A stretch of DNA of 64,000 nt from Steinernema hermaphroditum (Eukaryota; Nematoda; Chromadorea; Rhabditida; Steinernematidae): assembly GCA_030435675.1 (NCBI GenBank), contig CM059623.1, positions 12,370,092-12,434,091 of the forward strand, in the 5' to 3' direction. Positions 1 through 11,395 of the stretch are shown in pieces. The notes beneath the pieces were generated by a model that saw only the letters and a program-made list of their open reading frames with translations, was not told the DNA's origin and searched no databases. The translations under genes were made by a program, and so were the position numbers. The stretch's first letter is position 1. Each line of letters opens with the position of its first letter.

Positions 1-119
1 TGATTAAAGTTATATCTGGGAACAGATACCTTGATTTCAAACTCGACCCTTCAGTGAAAGTCACCTGACACTCACCCTCCGAACCCGTCTCACTGTTCAC
101 TCTGAGGTTCACTGAGCGG

Positions 120-320
120 AATAAACGCATTACCCGGAGCTCAGTGCGGTGAACCCGCGGCTGGCGGGAGGAGAGCGATGAATGCGGGCGGATTGCATAA
201 TTGTCGCGCGACCATACGGCGCGCAACCGATTTCGCGCGTCAATTCGCCGTTATTCTCTGCGCGTAATCGCCGATCGCCGTAATTATAATATTTCGGCGA
301 CTTCGAGTGTGATTTATTGC
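120..320. promoter_or_regulatory. GC-rich island 1
   Basis: GC-rich block in AT-rich surroundings, with clusters of CGCGCG/GCGCGC and a CCGATCGCCG core near 280. No exon with usable splice sites is visible. It could be an upstream promoter or enhancer of the mig-10 unit. Confidence 0.25.
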
Positions 321-329
321 GTGTTGTCT

Positions 330-3050
330 TGTCAAAATTAGCGTCCGTTTTTGAGAGCCAAATTGGAAGCCGGTTCTTGGCTAAGGCGTGGTATTTTTGG
401 CTAATTTGGTTTGTGGTGTTTTTTATTTTTATAAACTTATAGCTTTCGTACACTTCTACATGGCACACTTTCTGGTATTTCTTGTCTAAAATCATTTGTA
501 ATGGTATCGCTTATTGTTGCCATTCGAACTTTTAAATACAAAGTGTGATACAAAATGGAGCGTGATGGTTAAACGAATCGGTGTTCATCATACTTTTCGC
601 TTTCGTTTCGCATTCGACACAGGCCACTGCAATCAATTTTTGCTTCTAACTGCGTTGCGTGTTACACATACCTTTATTTTTTATGCTTCGAGGCCTTTAA
701 GAATCTTTCATTTTAGTGTTCAAAATTTCAATGGCTCTCTTTCGTTTGGTTACTTGTTATGTGATTTTGTCCATTTGTTTAGCCGTCCAGGAGCACGAGA
801 CTTTAGTTACGGATGTAGAGCGATTTTCATAATATCCCCAGAAAATATTTTCTGTCGAGCCTTCCGGAGATATCTCTGGGAACTGAGCACTCTTACATTA
901 GAAAAAAAGTGGATTCAGAGAACATAGTTTTGTAGTTACGAATAACGATGACTCAATGCTCAATGAAATGACCACCACTAGAGAGCAAGGAACACCTGAT
1001 CTTTTGGCTGCATATGTATTACCTTTAAACTTTAACGTTTACACTTTAAACAGTTTTGGCTTATGGATGGAACCCTTCGTAGATTGACATAGAGAATTTC
1101 TTTTACAAATTTTTGACTAATTTTTGGTTGCACAATAATACTTGAATCGGAATCTTTCATGTGCGTCTCTCATTTCGGACTACTGAGATCGGGGGTTTAT
1201 GAGATGAGTGATTTTGAAAGTGAGAGTTCAGGTTGTTCTCTCCGTCATTGTTGTTTGAACAGTGATCCTCCAGGCTCAGCCAAAAAAGAAAGAAGCGGTA
1301 AGATCGTGCTTGTTGTTATGTGTATCAGATATCGGAGTTTGATAATAAATATTGGATCTTGGGCTCTAAATTCTTTGCTTGCAGTCAATTTTTGGCACTA
1401 CGAGATGCTCATTTTAGCGATGAAGTAGTTACGGATTTGATGGCTAGAAGTATTCATTGTTACATTGAAAATAGGATATTTTGTCAAGAATTATTTTCCA
1501 CTATACCTCATTTCACTGAGCCTTGTGGTCGAAATGTGGCCATTTTATTTGCTGCCTTCCAGCACGCACAAAACACAAAAGTTCATGTTTGAAGAGAAAT
1601 ACAGAGGGGTTTCTTATCGATAAAACTGACGAAGATTAATTTTTGGACTGGTTATGATCACGCTGCACATGTTTAGTTCTTTAACATCAGCTTCACTGTT
1701 TTGAATTCGTTCCATCGGACCAACCTTTCGCATCTATATTTTCCGGCCAGCTTCAGTGGTGTATGTCTTTAGGTACTTCGCTGTTCACACAATCACTGTT
1801 CTCTGTATGGGCACTTTTTTGGAGTTCCATTGTTCATATTTTTGAAGTCTCAGCATTGTAAAACTATTGCGACGAACTGTTTTAGCTGCCTTATTTACCA
1901 GTGCTCTATCTTTATTTTAAGTGTGTCGTATTTCGAGAAGATCTCAGTGACTTAAATTGATTTCTTGTTCCAGCATCTCTGAGACACTCTGTACATTTGT
2001 TAATGCGTTGCATACAAACTTCTGAAATGGCTAGATATTTAGAGTGCCGATGACTCTTCTGTCCTGGTGATTAATCACAAGACACCACTTCTTGCATTAA
2101 ATTCGGTATTTGAAGCCTGATGTTGGATACTTCCGTGGTGGAGAGACAAACTTTGGAGGAAGCGATCATTCACATTTTTGCGACATTATTTAGAGTGGCG
2201 ATAACTCTACGGTCCTGGTGGTGAAGAGTATGGGATTGTGTGGATCACACACTTGGCAACAATGAATGTTTTACGGCATACGTAATAACTCTTGACACGA
2301 GAATTCTTCGTTAAGAGAAAGGGGAAACACAATGAGATCAATTATCACCTCATCGAATTTTTGGTGGTGAGTGTTTCTAGATGTCAGCTTGCTTAGCATT
2401 GACTATGTTTACTACGTTTAACACGCGAATTGAGCAACATATACCTGGAACACATAGCCGCAGAGTAAGTAAGTTTTTTGGTGTTTGCTTTCAATAACTC
2501 GCGCCGATTTGGCTGCATCTTTGTACAATAGTAGTATTACTCCTGTAAAATATCAGCAGCTCTGGCCATGTTAGCCTTTCCCACCTATGTGACATTCGTT
2601 TCTTGTCGCTGGTTCCCCAGTACTTTACCATCTCCTTAAAGAACATCTATCATTAGGATAATGATCCTTTCGTCATCAAAAAACCAAGCGTTTTAGTTTC
2701 CCATATACATTTACGGCTGCATAAGTTTTAACAACACAATTTTTGCTTACAATGGCTTTGGTTTTACTTTATTTCATGGAGCAGCTTCGGGACTTGCATC
2801 TGCTTCGAAGAGAGGAGTCAATGGTACTGGAGGCTTGCTGTTTACGATGCATTCCAGAAATGGCTTCCTGTAGTATCGACTCCCAAAATTGATCCTCTCT
2901 ACTAAAACGACGGTTCTTATTCTCACATCTTATTCTCAACAATACAATTTTTGAAAGAATTCGGTCTTGTGGTCTTGTGATATGGTCTTGTAATATGTAC
3001 TCCTAAAATTGATCCTTTCTACCAAACCGACCGTTCATATTCTCACATGA
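330..3050 (+). other. Non-coding stretch with ATTTTTG copies
   Basis: No credible coding exon is seen. It holds about ten ATTTTTG copies and a diverged local duplication: the phrase around TTTAGAGTG..GAT.ACTCT at about 2,038-2,075 recurs at about 2,188-2,225. The motif starts well before the first candidate mig-10 exon at 3,416, which suggests transcription begins further left. Confidence 0.4.
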
Positions 3051-3059
3051 CTCCGATGT

Positions 3060-3415
3060 CCTTTCCAAAGAACGTCCGTTCGTGTTCGCCAATCAATCCT
3101 CTTATCACCGTCGCCTTTCTTTTTCAGATAGCGCCACCACCAGAGTCCCTCTTTGTATTTCTACGCCTATTTGCATACACTATGGCCGCACTTCCTGTTG
3201 AGCGAACGGACACCCGGCTATTACGGTCGGTCGCGGCGACGGACAGGCGTTCTATTAGCTGCCAAGAAGAGGTCGTAGTCGTGTTGTTGTTGTTGCGGAC
3301 GGGTCAAGTTACCTTTTGCCGACGCGCACGCCGATCGATAAGTGACCCGGACACGCGGTCGGCCGTGTAAATCTGTCAATCTGGTGGTTGTCGACGCGTT
3401 GTTGACAGTTTTGAG
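3060..3415 (+). promoter_or_regulatory. GC-rich island 2, possible promoter/5' leader of the distal mig-10 first exon
   Basis: GC-rich block with CCGATCGATAA near 3,331, CG-rich repeats, and a short ATG-rich end leading directly into the candidate first coding exon at 3,416. No TATA box was recognised. Confidence 0.35.
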
Positions 3416-3467
3416 ATGGAGATTAATGGCATCGATCGGCGCCATGGTGAGCGGAGCGATGATGGCG
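3416..3467 (+). CDS. Candidate distal alternative first coding exon of the mig-10 homologue
   Basis: An ATG at 3,416 opens a short frame reading MEINGIDRRHGERSDDG. It ends at a strong donor (G|GTGAGT, intron from 3,468). A second donor, G|GTGAGC at 3,447, is also possible. Both leave the frame in phase 1, the phase accepted by the exon at 32,106, where the joined codon becomes Glu. The peptide is short, charged and acidic at its end, suitable as an isoform-specific N-terminus before the conserved [14 protein letters not shown] segment. It lies at the 3' edge of a GC-rich island. The implied intron of about 28.6 kb is filled with sense-strand ATTTTTG motifs. C. elegans mig-10 also makes isoforms with alternative first exons. 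Only phase, donor quality and context support this exon. Confidence 0.35.
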
Positions 3468-4032
3468 GTGAGTCATTTTACGGTAGAGATGTTTTGAGTT
3501 TGGTCTTGATGGAATTTGCTCTTTGGTCTCGAGAGATGTATGAGTGTTTTGTCGATAAGTATGTCGATTTTTGTTTATGGTTGATACAAATAACTGCTTT
3601 TGCATGTCATTATACACCTGTATAGGTGAGCCGTTGTCTTTTTGGAATTTTTAGTTGAATAAATGTTGATTTTTGTATTCTGTCTCTACATCTTTCTTCT
3701 TGGTATCTTTCGGTTAAAATCATGGTTAGAATGCTATATTTTTAGGCCCTTCGAACGAGCTGTTATTCCCTCAAAATTGTCTTTTCCTTTTAATCATCTG
3801 ATTTGATATATAGTAAAATTTTTGCCGGCCACCGTGGGCGATTCTTTCTGATACACACACTAATGAATCTTTTAAGCGACGGGTCGAACTGGGAGATCGA
3901 TTCAAAGATTTTCTCAGTGGGTTTAGTGGACGAGGGCTCTTAATTTGATACATTTCTATTTGACGGACATGGGAACCATCGTCTTTTTTGAAAATCACCA
4001 GTTCCTTAGTTGGTTTATTTGTTGATTTTTGT

Positions 4033-4280
4033 CTTCCGAAATTCTGCATGATACATATTTTGATCTCTCGGCTGAAATCGAGTTGAATTCTTGATTTTTG
4101 TGCTTAGGTGTCATCCAAGATATCGTGCTTCTGTGGAATCCTGATCCCCTACTTGAATTCATGGTTGCGATGTTTAATTTTGTGTGGCCAAATGGGGCTA
4201 GAGTTGACCTAAAAGTTCACCAAATCCGACCAATCTGAATTGTTTTCAAGACTCTCGATAAGTTTTGTGTTTACGTTGTC
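4033..4280. repeat. Direct repeat copy 1 (partner at 4,731-4,980)
   Basis: About 250 bp resembling 4,731-4,980 with many substitutions. Shared phrases include CCGAAATTCTGCATG, GGCTGAAATCGAGTTG, GAATTCATGGTTG, TTCACCAAATC and AGACTCTCGAT. The repeat period is about 700 bp. Each copy carries its own ATTTTTG (4,092 and 4,793). Confidence 0.8.
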
Positions 4281-4730
4281 GATGTCGATGTCGAACTCAT
4301 CTGCTTCTAGGGTATCCTGATCTTTTGGTTAAAATCATGGTTGATTTGATGAAAATGCTTTGCTTTTGCGTGGACAAATGAGAATACCTCGAGGTTTGTC
4401 TTTGTGAATATCAGCTCTTCGTATACTGAAGTCTTTCCATTTTGGGCGGACTGTTGTTTCCTTGAAATTTCTTTTCTCTTTTGACCACCTCAACCTCATT
4501 TTACTTTGAAATACATAGTTATAGATCATGTTTCCATTGAAGAATAGTCAAATTTTTGGCGGTCTCGGTGTGGTGTTTTCTTACTGTGGTTTATACTTCG
4601 AACCACCATTGAATCTTTTGGGCGAGTACCGGACGTTTCGGTTTAATTTCTTCTCTTTTGAACACTTAACACCGAAAGAAATACTTGTTCGGCGTAGTCT
4701 CTTATTTTTGAGCTGAGGTGGCTGATTTTG

Positions 4731-4980
4731 CCTTCCGAAATTCTGCATGTTATATATCTTGAGCTCTTGGCTGAAATCGAGTTGAATTCTTAATTTTTGC
4801 ACCCAGGTTTCATCAAAGTATCCTGCTTCTAGGGTATCCTGACTCTTGGTTGAATTCATGGTTGAGATGGTTGATATTGCGTGGGCAAATGGAGACAGAG
4901 AGTTGAGCTAAAAATTCACCAAATCTGACCAATATGAATTATTTTTAAGACTCTCGATGAGTTTTATGTTTACGTTTGTG
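4731..4980. repeat. Direct repeat copy 2 (partner at 4,033-4,280)
   Basis: Second copy of the roughly 250 bp unit. The in-between DNA at 4,300-4,730 partly repeats as well (TCTAGGGTATCCTGA at about 4,308 and 4,832), so the duplicated unit may be near 700 bp. Confidence 0.8.
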
Positions 4981-5038
4981 CAGTCAATTGTTATAGGTTT
5001 TCATTGAGAAATAGTGAAATTTTTGGGAGTGGTGGGGC

Positions 5039-5054
5039 GGGGGGGGGGGGGGGG
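5039..5054 (+). repeat. Uninterrupted run of 16 G
   Basis: A G16 homopolymer preceded by GGGG-C. It is able to form a G-quadruplex on the + strand, or in sense RNA if this is mig-10 intron. Such tracts are unstable in C. elegans lacking the DOG-1/FANCJ helicase. Confidence 0.9.
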
Positions 5055-5059
5055 TTTCT

Positions 5060-8000
5060 AACTATGACAACATTAATGGTTTATACTTTGAACACACTAT
5101 TGAACGTTTTCAAATGCAGATTTTTGTTTCCCATTCAGCTTTCTTGAATGAAAGGTTTGCGCCTTACGAGTCGTCCCATATATGCGCAAAAAGAACATAA
5201 GACACGCAGTTGACGTTGATATTCTTCAGGCTTGGGCCGGAGACGATATCAGAGTGGAGTGATCAACGGTTCCATAAGTGCTGTGAAGTGTTTTCATCAA
5301 TATAAGTCCAAATGTTGTTTCCTTCAAATTTTCCAATCCTCCATCACCAACATTCCAAAGCTGTTCAGTCCACTTAGCTTGTTAATTTTTATTTTTGCGA
5401 TCCTTCGTTCCGTGGAGTGATGAGTTCACGAAGAAACTATGCAGCAAACGATGGCGACACCGAGCACCAGAAGAAGCCAAGCAGCGTTGGTTAGATTTGG
5501 GGTGCGACAACATGTAATATGTTAAAATTAAAATCAAAAACGTTCGTAATGAGCCGCAAGCACAGGTTGGGAGAGGCTGATTCATTATCGCTATGTCAAA
5601 GGTACCACTGCGTGCGCGTGAATTTAATTTTTGCACAGGCTGAATTAAATTTTGATTTGCGGTATTTAAGAAATCTAGGAGGTCTTTGATTTGGGTTGCC
5701 GACTATCGCTAGGGTTGTCCAATCGCTCTTTTTCGTGCGCCGTTGTCAGTGAAGAGTCAACCCACAGTTTTCAAGACCATCTTTTCGTTCGGTTCATTGA
5801 TTTTTGGGGTTTTTCGATTGCCCTAGTGTTGTTGCCCATGATGTGTTATGGAATGCAGTCGATTGAAAGCAAAATTTACCTTCTGACACTTTTTGATACC
5901 TGTTCTCATAGTTCAGCGAGAACAGCCACTATTGCGCAAAGATTTATACACTCATTCAGGTTTATTGTTTAGCACTGAGCATATACGATCGATCCGAAAC
6001 ATCTTTGGTCGAAACATTGAATGTTGTAGGCGACACTTCTTGGGCACTGTGCAATACGTACATAGCTTCATCCCTGAGATTCATGTCCAGTCTTTTCTTA
6101 TTTTATTTGGCAATATTTTTGAAACCGTATCATCTGCCACGCAGGGTGATGGAAGTGAGGAGACACGACGTGATCAAAACAGAGCGTTTATCTTACGACC
6201 AGTCATTCAGCATACGAACACAAAAACTACTCGATCACATTCGGACTGCAGAAATGCATGGAAGAACTGTCTAGACTGTCTCGACAACTACAAAAGTAAA
6301 AGGAGGATAGACGGGAAAGTTTATAAATACTTTGTCGGTTCCCCTCAATGTACCGGAATGGGGATTTGCGATTGCGACATAGCTAATGTTTTCGCATAGG
6401 TGATCTAATGTTTTCGTTGCGCAGTTTTTTAGAAGAGCTAACGAATTACAATGCATAAGTGGTTAAGTGTATACTTAGTATTCCATGGGGAAGGGTGTCA
6501 TTTTCAATGCTGCATCAAATGCGCATCACGGTGCTTGTCATAACACAAACACAGACGTAACTTGGTGGTCTAATTGTCGCACAACAAAGTGTATTAATAG
6601 AAGTATTAATTTTTGTTTCGATAACCTCACGTGAATGAACGTCAGAGAGAGATAGCGAATGGACGAACCGACCGATCGCTGCGAACACAAACGAAAGACC
6701 TTTGACATGAAAGAACCATTTTTCCGTTCATAGTGGATCGCGTTCTTTTAATTTTTGGCCTTTCCCACGTGGCTGTGATTTGTGCTATTTAAGAAATCTA
6801 ACAGTAATGATGATTTTTGTTACCATGTCTGCTCGATTAACAGCTCGATTAACAGATCTACGATGTCAGTTTTAGAACTTGTGTGCACAACGTGGGCTAC
6901 TGACATGGAAGTGGTCAAACGACGGGAGTCAGTTATCGCTTTTGCGCAACAGAAGCTGCCATCGTTTAATTAGCGAAAAAAGGGGTTTAATGTTGGTGGG
7001 CGTTACTTACTGATACGTATCACTTGCTTGTTGACGTGTTGGATGACGAAAATTTTTGGATGACGCGGTTTGCACCGAGTCAAGCTGCAGTTCTCAGGAC
7101 CTTCTTTCCGTTCAAATCGTTGCTGAGTTTTTAGGTTTTACTTTTCATTCGCTCTAATGTTGTCGCCAATAATGCTTAGAGAATAAAGTCGGCGGTCAAA
7201 GATAAGTAGAAAAAGCACAAGTTGCGAGATTTTTGAAAAAGTAAGCTTTCTTGACATGCGCTATTTCCTTATGTCTGTCCGCGGGCACGAGGGCGGTTGT
7301 ATTCGATCATTCGAGGACCGGTCGGTTTCAAACAATATGAGGACGACGTTGAACCGATCGATTACAAATCGAGCACGTTTACAATGAGCCATAGAGACAG
7401 TTCTAGAGAGACTGGTTCACTTCAAGACCGACAGCCCATCAATTGTCTACCGGTGTACAGAACACCCATAAAATCAGATTCTTGTTTATTTTTGATAAGT
7501 ACAATGTTACAGTGGTATCTAATACACAATCAAATGGCTCGCTTCTCTTTTATTACGGATATCTGGACAATTAACAGTTTATGAGCAAGTGTATACCACA
7601 GCTGAATTACCTAAGATGACGATCGCGAGCCCAAAACAACAATGTATGCAGTCTAGTGTATTTTTGTAAAAAACGTGTACCTAACGTTCCAAATAACCAA
7701 TAACCCCCAGAACTTTTGATATACCCTGTATATGCGATATTTTTGACAGTCTTTAAATTACTTGGCTGTTAAACGAACTTCATTTGGAGAGAGGTGTTCT
7801 TTTACGGACGATATCAGTTTCTGACAGTTCCTAGTTGGATGCGTCGCTGAGATCTGTGACCATCCTTGAGGTGTCTTTGAGACCCAGTCTTTTCTTAGCT
7901 CTTTTCTGTAGAAATGGAATTCGCATTTCCACTTAAACACACAATTTCACTTTCAATTCCGTCTCCCCACCCATCCATGTATGATCGAAATTAATATTTA
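5060..8000. other. Non-coding, motif-bearing stretch
   Basis: No credible exon. Frames up to 168 codons exist (5,893-6,399), but they contain ATTTTTG copies, start on non-ATG codons, and resemble no family I recognise. About 14 ATTTTTG copies lie here, all on the + strand. Confidence 0.4.
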
Positions 8001-8170
8001 TCGATTTTCAGCGCATGCGTCTCTCGTTCACCACCCCTCGCCGGGATCAAACCCTTCGCGTCTATTTGACTTTCGTCAACTCGCCGTGAGTCATATTTGT
8101 CGAACGTCGCCGTCCGCTTCCCTCCTTTCAGCTCGAAGTGTTAATTCAACAACTTTTTAAGGCGACTCTA
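8000..8170. promoter_or_regulatory. GC-rich island 3
   Basis: Short GC-rich block (CGCATGCGTCTC, CGCCGGGATC, GAACGTCGCCGTCCGC) without a plausible exon. It lies in the long non-coding region and is a candidate cis-regulatory module. Confidence 0.2.
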
Positions 8171-9439
8171 AAAGTTCGCCTATTTGCGCTGCTTTCACTC
8201 ACTGCCCATCTATGACTGAGTTAGCGGTGGTTGTGTGAATTTTTGACTAAAGTTGTGACTGCAGGTGTTACTGTGAGAGGCGGTCACAGGCACAGATTTC
8301 TTTTGGTCTAAAATATGAACGAAGCAATCGATTTTTGGACCGGAACTTTCTTTTTAGTAGGAACTATTGAATCTTCGCCTTTTTGGAGACGTTGTTTGCC
8401 CATGGAATTTGTTATGTTTCGTACGTCATACTAAGATATTCAAGTAGCGTTTTTGGGACGCCATTTTCTTTTCTGTTACGGGTTAGTCCAGTGAGGTCGT
8501 TTTTACAATGCATGGTTAGCGTTATATTTGACATGTTACATTTTTGGCGGTCGTTGGCTGTACATGACTTTCATGAAAATCTGAGAACTGATCAAAAATC
8601 AAATTTTTTGGCCAGGCACGAGAACTGATCAGTTCGAACCGTTATCTGTGGTGAGTAAAAATCTAAATTTTTGGGCCGGTGGGGCGTGTGCATCAATCAT
8701 CCTTCTTCCCATAAGCAAGCTGCCGACGCAAATTGGCGCACAAATATACATACATTATTGAACGGTATCATCAAAAGCCCTTCAAAATACGTACCAATTA
8801 AGCGGCCTTTGAAAGCAGCGTTTAAATGGTTACAGTCAACGTTTGTCCAAACATGGGCGAACTCTCTAGGTACGTAGTGTCGTAATTGCTATTTTTCTTT
8901 CCCGACGATTTCCTTTTACTTCTTCCCGCCGGAACACGTGCTCCTGAACTGTTTTCAAGAGCATTGGCTTACCTTACCAACCTGTCGTAATCCGCGAACA
9001 TATGTTTCTCTAGATCCCAATTTACATTTTCGGAACTTCGGCATATATCGAAATCCACGGTCACAGCTTTACGAGTCAGTTTGCAACGTTTTCATATAAG
9101 TAACTGAAATGTTTGTCAAGTTCCGTTGGGTATGCTTCGTGGCAGCAATAACATAAAGCAATACATTGGATATATGTGATATGTTGAACGTTGAACTTGT
9201 TTAAGGACATAGCCCACGCCAGAGCCATCACTGTTACGTGCTGAATTCTCAGCGTGTCCAGCGGAACAACGGTGCTAGTGTTGTCTCGGCAACAATGGAT
9301 AGGATTCTTTTAATTCTCATCAGGATTATTTTTGAGTCTGGCTAAGGATTCACTCGCACCCAATGCTGTCACGTCTTCTAAGCTTTTGTCTTTTATTCTT
9401 GCATAAGGGCGTACATATGTTCCTATGCTCAAGTTCATT

Positions 9440-9682
9440 GCATTTTTGTTCCAGAGCTTTGATCTTCCACGTCTTCTTGTCCTTTGCTGCAGTAGCGCTA
9501 CAGCCGTGGGGCATAGCTCAGGGGTGGAGTATTCGAATGCGGATTGAGAGGTCACCGGTTCAAATCCGGTTGCTCCCTATATTTTTCCACAAAACACCTT
9601 TATCTGGCTGCATTGGCACACTGAATTCAAAGTGATCAGCATCGCCTACCAAGATTAGAGCTCCCAATCGAAGTCGAAATGT
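9440..9682 (+). repeat. Segmental duplication containing tRNA-Cys, inverted relative to 38,363-38,610
   Basis: Flanks match the reverse complement of the 38.4-38.6 kb tRNA-Cys region. 5' side: TGATCTTCC and CTTTGCTGCAGTAG against CTTTGTTGTAGTAG. 3' side: AAAACACCTTTATCT, CCTACCAAGA and TCGAAGTCGAAATGTT. The copies lie about 29 kb apart in opposite orientation and have diverged by substitutions and small indels. Confidence 0.8.
9507..9578 (+). pseudogene. Degenerate tRNA-Cys copy
   Basis: Clearly related to the intact tRNA-Cys genes at 38,471-38,542 and 54,066-54,137. The T arm and 3' acceptor strand are identical (CACCGGTTCAAATCCGGTTG). The first acceptor base is T instead of G. The D arm is changed, and the anticodon has mutated from GCA to GCG within an altered loop. 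The homology to the 38.5 kb copy continues beyond the tRNA on both sides, so this is a DNA-level duplication. Probably not a working tRNA. Confidence 0.85.
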
Positions 9683-10539
9683 TTTATGCTACATATGCTA
9701 CACAATTACACAAATTTGAGAACGTCACAATAGACCTGAGGACATGGTTTTCACAGAAATGTTTTGGTGCTTAATTTCACTGCATTTTTGCTTCAAATTT
9801 TTGGTCCACAAACCATGTCACCAGGGAAATTTTGCTGTCACCACGTGAAAGAGCAACTCTTCCGGCCTATACACCCAGAATTTTGAAAAATTTTGACCGC
9901 TCCTCTCGGAGATAAGACGCTTTCATTCTGAAGATTCACAACACTCTGCACTTCTAGAGTGAGGGGGACAATGGGTGGCAGCGGCAGAAATGACGGTTAG
10001 AATATGTGGGGACTTGCGCAGTCAAGTATAAGAGAAATAACGGACTTGCATGGAGAGATCAAAGACTTTGCATGCGGATGCTGAACAGTTTTAGCTTTTC
10101 TGGGTGTTTCTCTGTGTTTCTATGCTTAATTTTATTGCATTTTTGTGCCGACATCAGTAACCGTATATTGAGAAAAACGTGATTTCGGATGTGGTTACGG
10201 AACAGCTTCGGCACTGCCTTCTGTTTTGATGTGTTTCTTAACTTTGCTGCATTTTTGATTCAAATTGTTCTCCAACTGTCTCACTAAAGATATGAACTTC
10301 CTCACAGAGTGTGAGCTTTGATAAAAGTCCACGAGAATTGATCAGAAATCAAACTTTTTGGCCGGACTTTGCTTGGAGTTGGCTTTATAGAAAAGAAAAA
10401 ACGACCATGCATTAAGAGATGAATGACGACCGTCGAGAAAGAAATGATTTTGGAGGCGGCTGCGGAACAATTTCGACATTCCTGAGTGTCATTATGCTGA
10501 ATTTCATTGTATTTTTGATCCAATTATCCCACTACACTT

Positions 10540-11160
10540 AAAGTTTTGAACTTCCTCATAGAAAGTGAGCGCTCAGAGATCTCTCAAAACGCCATCTTTC
10601 TCACATCCAATGTGCCATGTGTTTATCTTGCATTTTCACTTTAGCATCCTTTCCGCCGCTCATCACCATCCATTTTTCACTCTTTATGTGATTGATCCCT
10701 TCATTTTCGTTGTAATTTTTTTGCTCACCACAACCAATGTTCCTCCCGCGCTCATTGAGCCGTTCATCTCGGCAAGATGGATGTCCGCGTTCTGCGGCTC
10801 CCCTGTAGCCGTAGCCGCAACGCAACCTTCAGCTTATTGTAATCGTTTTTGCGTCCCACTCGCTCCATTAGCCGGTCGGTCGCCAAGATTTGGCGCGACA
10901 AAGATTGATCGCTTTTTGTGCGCTTTTTCTCCTCCTGGATTAATCGTTTCGCGGCGAAGCGCCCGCTGTAACGCGACAACTGACAGGCGATGGCGAAGCT
11001 GGTAGGCGATAGGCGATAGCTATGCCTACCAGCGAGAGAGAGAAGATGTGGGATCGACTGGTGGATGGGACCGAGAGAGTGGGAGTGGGATTTTATTTTT
11101 TGTTATGGATGTTTCGGATTCTTCTCGTGAGCGGCGTTCGTTCGCCTTTGCCGAGATCCA
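10540..11160. promoter_or_regulatory. GC-rich island 4
   Basis: About 600 bp of higher GC with frames open on both strands. None has codon texture, splice sites or similarity I recognise. It contains CGGCGAAGCGCCCGC and tandem GGCGATAGGCGATAG near 11,007. Candidate regulatory module or promoter of the surrounding gene. Confidence 0.25.
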
Positions 11161-11395
11161 ATGCCTGTTGTGTTCGTTTTTGCACAACTCCACTCCCTAA
11201 CTGCCTATTAACATACGGTCACTTTGCATCGTTTTTTCATTTTTAAAGATTTTTGCAGCAGTTTGTGTGATGTTCGTTTAATGTCCAGCTTGTAGGGTAC
11301 CAACCGCAATCTTTGAACTTCCAGTAACAGTCTGGTACGATAATGGAAGATGATCTGAGCTTAAGTTAACCAGGGTGTCTTATTTTTCTTTATTC

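Larger units (their letters stand above)
9420..10520 (+). repeat. Dispersed short unit ending in ATTTTTG, about five copies
   Basis: A roughly 23 bp phrase close to TGCTTAATTTCATTGCATTTTTG recurs near 9,425, 9,766, 10,122, 10,228 and 10,495 with small changes. Here the ATTTTTG heptamer is embedded in a longer conserved context, unlike elsewhere in the field. Confidence 0.7.

Noticed and set aside
5893..6399. 168-codon + strand frame
   Set aside because: Non-ATG start, contains ATTTTTG intronic motifs, no domain or splice context.
9507..9578. Functional tRNA with anticodon GCG
   Set aside because: First acceptor pair lost and D arm altered; an A-starting arginine tRNA would be expected for this codon box.
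10565..11005. 146-codon + strand frame in GC-rich island 4
   Set aside because: Overlaps similarly long frames on the other strand; composition follows island GC content, and no splice sites fit mig-10 phase.
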